9,448 bases of DNA from JBGTKH01 sp041744735. GTDB taxonomy: Bacteria > Planctomycetota > Planctomycetia > Pirellulales > Pirellulaceae. The stretch covers positions 1-9,448 of the forward strand of contig JBGTKH010000271.1 in the NCBI GenBank assembly GCA_041744735.1, written 5' to 3'. Below the pieces are notes generated by a model. That model was not told where the DNA came from, did no database searches, and saw only the letters and a list, made by a program, of their open reading frames with translations. Positions within the stretch are counted from its first letter, which is position 1. The number at the start of each line of letters is the position of its first letter. This document shows, in pieces, positions 5,715 through 9,448 of this stretch. The position numbers and the translations under genes were made by a program.

Positions 5715-7124
5715 ATGTTACTTCATCAACGATTCATTCCGGGGTTGGCGATTGCGTCCTACATTGTCGGCGACGAGCGAACGGGCGAGGCGGTGGTGAT
5801 CGATCCCACGCGCGACGTGGAGGACTTCGTTCAGTTCGCCGAAGACAACGACCTGCACATCGACCACATTTTGGAGACGCATGTGCACGCCGATTTCGTC
5901 GTCGGGTCGCGGGAGCTAAAGGCGCGGCTGAACGATCGGCCGGTGATCCATTCGTCCGGCTTGGGCGGGCCGCAGTGGACACCGGCGTACGCCGATCGCG
6001 TCGTTGGCGACGGCGACGAGGTACAGGTCGGTTCGCTGCGACTGCAAGCCATTCACACGCCGGGCCACACGCCGGAGCACATCTCGTGGGCGCTGTTCGA
6101 CAACACGCGGAGCAAGGACACGCCGTGGGTGATGTTCACCGGCGACTTTCTATTTGTCGGCGACGTGGGGCGGCCTGACTTGCTGGGCGAAGAAGCTCGC
6201 CAGCAACTCGCCCATCAGCTCTACCACAGTATCTTCCAACGGCTGTCCGCGATCCCGGACATCACGGAGATTTTTCCCAATCACGGTGCCGGATCGCTAT
6301 GCGGCAAGGCCATCAACTCGCGGCGATCGTCCACTGTGGGCTTCGAGCGGCAATTCAACCCCGCGCTGGTCCGCAAGCGGCAAGAGCAATGGGTGAGCGA
6401 CCTGATGTCCGACATGCCGCTGGCCCCGCCGTACTTTCGCCGCATGAAACAGGTGAATCAGGAAGGCCCGGCGATCCTCGGCTCCGAACTGCCCGGCCAG
6501 CGGCGATGGAGTGCCAAAGAGGTTCAACAGCGGACCTGTGAAAACTGTCTGATCGTGGACGTGCGGTCGAAGGAGGCGTTCGCCGCGGCTCATATTCCCG
6601 GAGCGATCAACATCCCGTTCGGCCCGCAACTGCCGACGTGGGCGGGCTGGGTGCTGCCTTACGACCGTCCGACGCTGATCGTGCCCGAGCATCCGTCGCA
6701 GATGCACGAAGCGACAACGCATTTGATCCGCGTCGGCTTCGACGACATTCAGGGTCATTTGCAGGGCGGCATGGATGCGTGGGAGACAAGCGGCTTTCCG
6801 ATCGCCACGCTGACCACGCTGTCGGTGCACCAATTGAACGAGCGGCTGAAGCAAGACCGCAATGGCGTGACCGTCTTGGACGTGCGAACGGAGAAGGAAT
6901 GGAACGCCGGCCACGTCGACGGCGCGATTCACATCCACGGCGGCAAGCTGCAAGAGCGGTTCGCCGATGTGCCGCGCGACAAGCCGGTGGCCGTCATCTG
7001 CGGCTCCGGGTATCGCGGCAGCATCGCGGCTTCTTTTCTGCAACGCGAAGGTTACGAAAACGTGTCCAACGTCGTCGGCGGCATGACGGCGTGGAAAGCC
7101 GCTGGCTTGCCCACGGCAAAATGA
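5715..7124 (+). CDS. Persulfide dioxygenase-rhodanese fusion (CstB-like)
   Basis: A 469-residue cytoplasmic enzyme with CstB architecture. Residues 1-~250 are a metallo-beta-lactamase-fold persulfide dioxygenase: THVHAD (55-60; H56, H58, D60), HTPGHTPEH (114-122; H118), TGD (142-144; D144) and FPNHGAGSLCG (187-197; H190, C196). These include the expected Fe(II) ligands, and C196 matches the position of the conserved Cys in CstB. Residues ~265-365 are a rhodanese fold with VDVRSKEAF but IVPEHPSQ where the catalytic Cys loop should be, so a pseudo-rhodanese. Residues ~370-466 are an active rhodanese with LDVRTEKEW (388-396) and the loop CGSGYRGS (429-436; C429). In CstB, persulfide is oxidised to sulfite and sulfur transferred to give thiosulfate. 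GAGGAG (5701-5706) precedes ATG 5715. The Staphylococcus version is regulated by CsoR-type CstR; here the neighbour is ArsR-type. Confidence 0.93.
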   Translation: MLLHQRFIPGLAIASYIVGDERTGEAVVIDPTRDVEDFVQFAEDNDLHIDHILETHVHADFVVGSRELKARLNDRPVIHSSGLGGPQWTPAYADRVVGDGDEVQVGSLRLQAIHTPGHTPEHISWALFDNTRSKDTPWVMFTGDFLFVGDVGRPDLLGEEARQQLAHQLYHSIFQRLSAIPDITEIFPNHGAGSLCGKAINSRRSSTVGFERQFNPALVRKRQEQWVSDLMSDMPLAPPYFRRMKQVNQEGPAILGSELPGQRRWSAKEVQQRTCENCLIVDVRSKEAFAAAHIPGAINIPFGPQLPTWAGWVLPYDRPTLIVPEHPSQMHEATTHLIRVGFDDIQGHLQGGMDAWETSGFPIATLTTLSVHQLNERLKQDRNGVTVLDVRTEKEWNAGHVDGAIHIHGGKLQERFADVPRDKPVAVICGSGYRGSIAASFLQREGYENVSNVVGGMTAWKAAGLPTAK

Positions 7125-7135
7125 ATCGAAGGTAG

Positions 7136-7155
7136 CTGCGTTCGCCAGAACGCGG
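7136..7155 (+). other. Intercistronic hairpin between the dioxygenase and exporter genes
   Basis: CTGCGTTC GCCA GAACGCGG forms an 8-bp stem with one G-U pair, 11 bases after the dioxygenase stop and 28 bases before the exporter start. No T-run follows, so the genes can still be one transcript. It may stabilise or partly attenuate the downstream message, or be a dispersed repeat. Confidence 0.45.
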
Positions 7156-7183
7156 ATCTTACCCGCAACGAGGCAACAGGAAC

Positions 7184-7987
7184 ATGTGGCCGTTAAGTCT
7201 GCTCTTCGGAACGATCGTCGGATTTTCACTCGGTCTGACCGGCGGCGGCGGGTCGATCTTTGCCGTGCCGCTGTTGGTGTACGGGCTGTCTGTCGGGCCG
7301 CGAGAAGCAGTGGGAATCTCGCTGGCCTCGGTGGGCATGACATCGCTGGTCGGCGCCGTCGAACGCTGGCGAGCGAAACAGGTCGAGGTGCGCACGGGGC
7401 TACTGTTCGCCGTCGCCGGAATGCTGGGCGCGCCGATCGGTTCGTGGCTGGCGGGACAAATCTCAGAGACGGTGCTGCTGATGTTGTTCGCGGGCTTGAT
7501 GCTGGTCGTCGCCGTCCGCATGTGGCTCAAGTCACCGGACAAGTCGGCCGCCTGTGACGACGGAGACGCCAATGGACCGATGTGCCGGCACGATCCGGCG
7601 GGCAACCTGATGCTGACTTCGCGGTGTGCGATCTTGTTGTCGCTGGTGGGCTTGGCGACCGGTGTGTTCTCCGGACTGTTCGGCGTCGGAGGAGGCTTCG
7701 TGATTGTGCCGGCTCTGGTGCTGATCAGCGGCATGAGCATTCACCGCGCGGTAGCCACGTCGCTGCTGGTCATCACGCTAATCGGAGTGTCCGGAGTGTC
7801 GGCTCACGTGCTTGCCGGCCGAACGATTCCGTGGGACATCACGGCGTTGTTCGTGGCCGGTGGAGTCGCCGGTCTGTTTTTGGGCAACCTCGCAGGGCGC
7901 CGTGTGGCGGGCCCAACTCTGCAAAAGGTTTTCGCCGCCGCGATCGTGACGGTGGCCGCATTCATAATCGTGAGAAACTTCGTCTAA
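7184..7987 (+). CDS. TauE/SafE-family membrane exporter, probably of sulfite/thiosulfate
   Basis: This 267-residue protein has about eight membrane helices in two homologous halves. Each half opens with the family glycine signature: GFSLGLTGGGGSIFAVPLL (13-31) and GVFSGLFGVGGGFVIVPAL (160-178). TauE/SafE proteins move organosulfonates, sulfite or related anions across the inner membrane. Following the CstB-like enzyme, export of its sulfite or thiosulfate product is the natural role. The soluble loop between the halves (residues 116-147) is enriched in polar and acidic residues and holds C124 and C134, with C148 at the start of the next helix. That is unusual in an otherwise Cys-free protein. 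AGG and GAGG lie just upstream of ATG 7184. The gene is probably co-transcribed with the dioxygenase (59-bp gap containing a hairpin) and ends 6 bp from the convergent methyltransferase. Confidence 0.92.
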   Translation: MWPLSLLFGTIVGFSLGLTGGGGSIFAVPLLVYGLSVGPREAVGISLASVGMTSLVGAVERWRAKQVEVRTGLLFAVAGMLGAPIGSWLAGQISETVLLMLFAGLMLVVAVRMWLKSPDKSAACDDGDANGPMCRHDPAGNLMLTSRCAILLSLVGLATGVFSGLFGVGGGFVIVPALVLISGMSIHRAVATSLLVITLIGVSGVSAHVLAGRTIPWDITALFVAGGVAGLFLGNLAGRRVAGPTLQKVFAAAIVTVAAFIIVRNFV

Positions 7988-7993
7988 GATAAT

Positions 7994-8809
7994 TCATGTG
8001 GCGTTCGTGTTACGCGCTCGCTGGCGCTGCGCTTCGTAGAACAGAACGGCGGCGGTGGCGGAGACGTTTAGGCTGTCGACGGTGCCGAGCATTGGAAGTT
8101 TGACGGCAGTGACATGCTGCCCGCGCCATGCGCCCGACAGACCGGCCGCTTCGCTTCCTAGAACGATGGCCGTCGCGCGAGTGTAGTCGGCGTCGGGATA
8201 GTCCGTGTTGGCATCAACGCGCGCGGCGACGATGTGAAAGTCTCGCTCGCGCAGCCACGCAATCACGCCGTTGCTCGCGGCATCGAAGACCGGCATGGAA
8301 AAGATCGCGCCCAGACTGGCTCGTATGGCGTTGGGGTTGTACAGATCGGTGCCGCCGCTGGCCACGATCACGGCCGACACGCCGGCGGCATCGGCCGTGC
8401 GGATCACGGCGCCGACATTTCCCGGCTTCTCGACCGCTTCCAAGACGGCGATCAGCGCGCCGGCCGCGGGTCGAAACGCCGCCAAATCACGCTGCGGCGT
8501 TGTGGCCACCGCAACGATTCCATCCTGTCGTTCGCCAAAGGCCAGCTTCTCAAACACCTTCGGCACGAGGTCGAACGTTTCGGCCGCTGTGTCGCTGGCT
8601 GCAGCCAACACACGCTGGCTGTCGTCGCTGTGGCACAATTCGCGGCACAAATACAGTTCGACAAGATCGACGCCGGCCCCGATCGCCCGCAGCGTCTCGC
8701 GAGCGCCGTCGATAATAATCCGGCCTTGTTTCCGGCGCCCGCGATGATCGCGCAGCTTGATCGCATCTTTGACGCGCTGATTGTGCAGGCTAGTGATCGG
8801 AATCGACAT
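7994..8809 (-). CDS. TrmH/SpoU-family RNA 2'-O-methyltransferase
   Basis: This 271-residue SPOUT methyltransferase transfers a methyl group from SAM to a ribose 2'-OH in rRNA or tRNA. All three SpoU motifs are present: motif 1 EKPGNVGAVIRTADAAG (127-143, with the catalytic-region Asn and Arg), motif 2 IVLGSEAAGLS (215-225), and motif 3 VKLPMLGTVDSLNVSATAAVLFYE (236-259, with N248), forming the trefoil-knot SAM site. Residues 1-~105 are an N-terminal substrate-binding domain of the L30e/SpoU_sub_bind kind (SLHNQRVKDAIKLRDHRGRR at 7-26, then IIIDGARE at 31-38). The target nucleotide cannot be told from sequence; 23S rRNA 2'-O-ribose methylation (RlmB-like) is the common role. The start ATG 8809-8807 places the family N-terminus correctly, though its ribosome-binding site is weak. 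The gene is convergent with the exporter gene. Confidence 0.93.
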   Translation of the reverse strand: MSIPITSLHNQRVKDAIKLRDHRGRRKQGRIIIDGARETLRAIGAGVDLVELYLCRELCHSDDSQRVLAAASDTAAETFDLVPKVFEKLAFGERQDGIVAVATTPQRDLAAFRPAAGALIAVLEAVEKPGNVGAVIRTADAAGVSAVIVASGGTDLYNPNAIRASLGAIFSMPVFDAASNGVIAWLRERDFHIVAARVDANTDYPDADYTRATAIVLGSEAAGLSGAWRGQHVTAVKLPMLGTVDSLNVSATAAVLFYEAQRQRARNTNAT

Positions 8810-8831
8810 CGAGTGAACAGGGTTTGGGCTA

Positions 8832-8928
8832 GGGGTCGGGTGTTCAGAAATTCATTTTTTGCCGGCAGATGCCTTGCAGTTCGAGAGCCTTTCGACGGCG
8901 AAAAATGAATTTCTGAACACCCGACCCC
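8832..8928. repeat. 97-bp inverted-repeat element (MITE/REP-like or double-strand terminator)
   Basis: The arms at 8832-8864 and 8896-8928 are 33 bases each with a single mismatch (8860 against 8900). The outer 28 bases pair perfectly, and the loop is 31 bases. The arms begin GGGGTCGGGTGTTCAGAAAT. The element starts 6 bp past the stop of the upstream methyltransferase gene and ends 22 bp before the start of the SpoU gene. The stem contains a T6 and an A5 tract, but inside the arms rather than after them, so it is not a classical intrinsic terminator. The length and near-perfection of the arms suggest a non-autonomous mobile repeat or REP family. No transposase is present in the window. Confidence 0.85.
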
Positions 8929-8934
8929 ATGCGT

Positions 8935-9448
8935 TTACTTTGGCCAGCAAGCGACCGTGCCGCACGGGAGCTTTCGGCCGTCTTCGGCTGTGACGGTGAG
9001 TGGTTTGGCAATCGCGCCCGCTTGGCACGAGCCGAACACGGCGTCGGCCAGACAGGCCTCGAGCTCGGCCGCAGCGTAGCCGGGCGTATGGCATGAGAGC
9101 AGAATGAACGCGCGCCGCTCGGCGGTCAATTGGCCGCAGTCTGAAAGTAGCGGCATCAAGTGTTCGCCCAATCGCCAGACCTCGCCTTTTGGGCCATGTC
9201 CGTAACTGGGCGGGTCCAGAATCACGGCGTCGTAGCGGTTGCCGCGCCGCAGTTCGCGCCGGACGAACTTCGCTGCGTCTTCCGTGATCCAGCGAATCGG
9301 AGCCTCGTCCAATCCAGTCAACTCGGCGTTGCGGCGCGCCCAAGCGACCACGTTCTTCGCCGCATCGACGTGAGTGACCGCCGCCCCCGCGCGGGCCGCG
9401 GCCAACGTTGATCCGCCGGTGTAAGCAAACAAGTTCAACACCTTCAGC
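8935..9448 (-). CDS. Class I SAM-dependent methyltransferase, C-terminal 171 residues (runs off the window)
   Basis: The gene enters at the window end and stops with TAA at 8937-8935. The visible part is a Rossmann-fold SAM methyltransferase. Motif I is LKVLNLFAYTGGSTLAAA (SAM-binding glycines), followed by THVDAAKNVVAWARRN, whose Asp should hold the ribose of SAM. Further on is the catalytic motif ILDPPSYGHGPKGEVW (DPPSY at about 9216-9202). DPPSY plus the GPKGEVW segment fits the PF10672/COG1092-like group of RNA (often rRNA cytosine-5 or base) methyltransferases. An N-terminal RNA-binding domain would lie outside the window. The GTG at 9441 is not the true start, since the frame is open upstream and motif I straddles it. 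With the SpoU gene downstream on the same strand, two RNA-modification genes are adjacent, though split by the 97-bp inverted repeat. Confidence 0.88.
   Translation of the reverse strand, partial: LKVLNLFAYTGGSTLAAARAGAAVTHVDAAKNVVAWARRNAELTGLDEAPIRWITEDAAKFVRRELRRGNRYDAVILDPPSYGHGPKGEVWRLGEHLMPLLSDCGQLTAERRAFILLSCHTPGYAAAELEACLADAVFGSCQAGAIAKPLTVTAEDGRKLPCGTVACWPK

Noticed and set aside
8852..9343. 163-codon minus-strand ORF overlapping the terminal methyltransferase
   Set aside because: It runs through the 97-bp inverted repeat and is a frame shadow of the methyltransferase, which carries clear SAM-binding and DPPSY motifs.

Overview
The window looks like chromosomal DNA from a high-GC bacterium. 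I infer a planctomycete, most likely of the Pirellulales. This rests on overall codon and GC style, loosely packed genes with variable Shine-Dalgarno strength, and several intergenic palindromic repeats. It does not rest on any phylogenetic marker. Nothing points to a plasmid, prophage or CRISPR locus.

Layout. Positions 1-2237 (minus strand) hold a complete transketolase gene, followed by the first 59 codons of an unrecognised gene joined to it by a GTGA stop/start overlap. Divergent from transketolase is a SlyX-family coiled-coil gene (2429-2668, plus). Next comes an unrecognised polytopic membrane protein (2793-3632, minus). A 361-base gap follows, filled by a nested inverted repeat and three tandem copies of a 38-bp palindromic repeat. 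A YceI-domain lipoprotein gene lies at 3994-4728 (minus).

The most coherent part is 4925-7987 (plus), a reactive-sulfur detoxification cluster. It contains an ArsR-family repressor with its own promoter and operator-like palindrome; a 28-residue one-helix membrane protein; a 41-residue ORF that resembles the first part of a rhodanese; a persulfide dioxygenase fused to two rhodanese domains (CstB architecture); and a TauE/SafE-type anion exporter. The inferred logic is that sulfane sulfur relieves the ArsR repressor, the dioxygenase-rhodanese fusion turns persulfide into sulfite/thiosulfate, and the TauE/SafE protein exports the product. A 16-bp motif at the arsR promoter recurs (13/16) just downstream of arsR, before the rest of the cluster.

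After the cluster, a SpoU/TrmH-family RNA 2'-O-methyltransferase gene (7994-8809, minus) converges on the exporter gene with only 6 bp between the two stops. A 97-bp near-perfect inverted repeat (8832-8928) separates it from the C-terminal part of a class I SAM-dependent methyltransferase gene that runs off the window end (8935-9448, minus).
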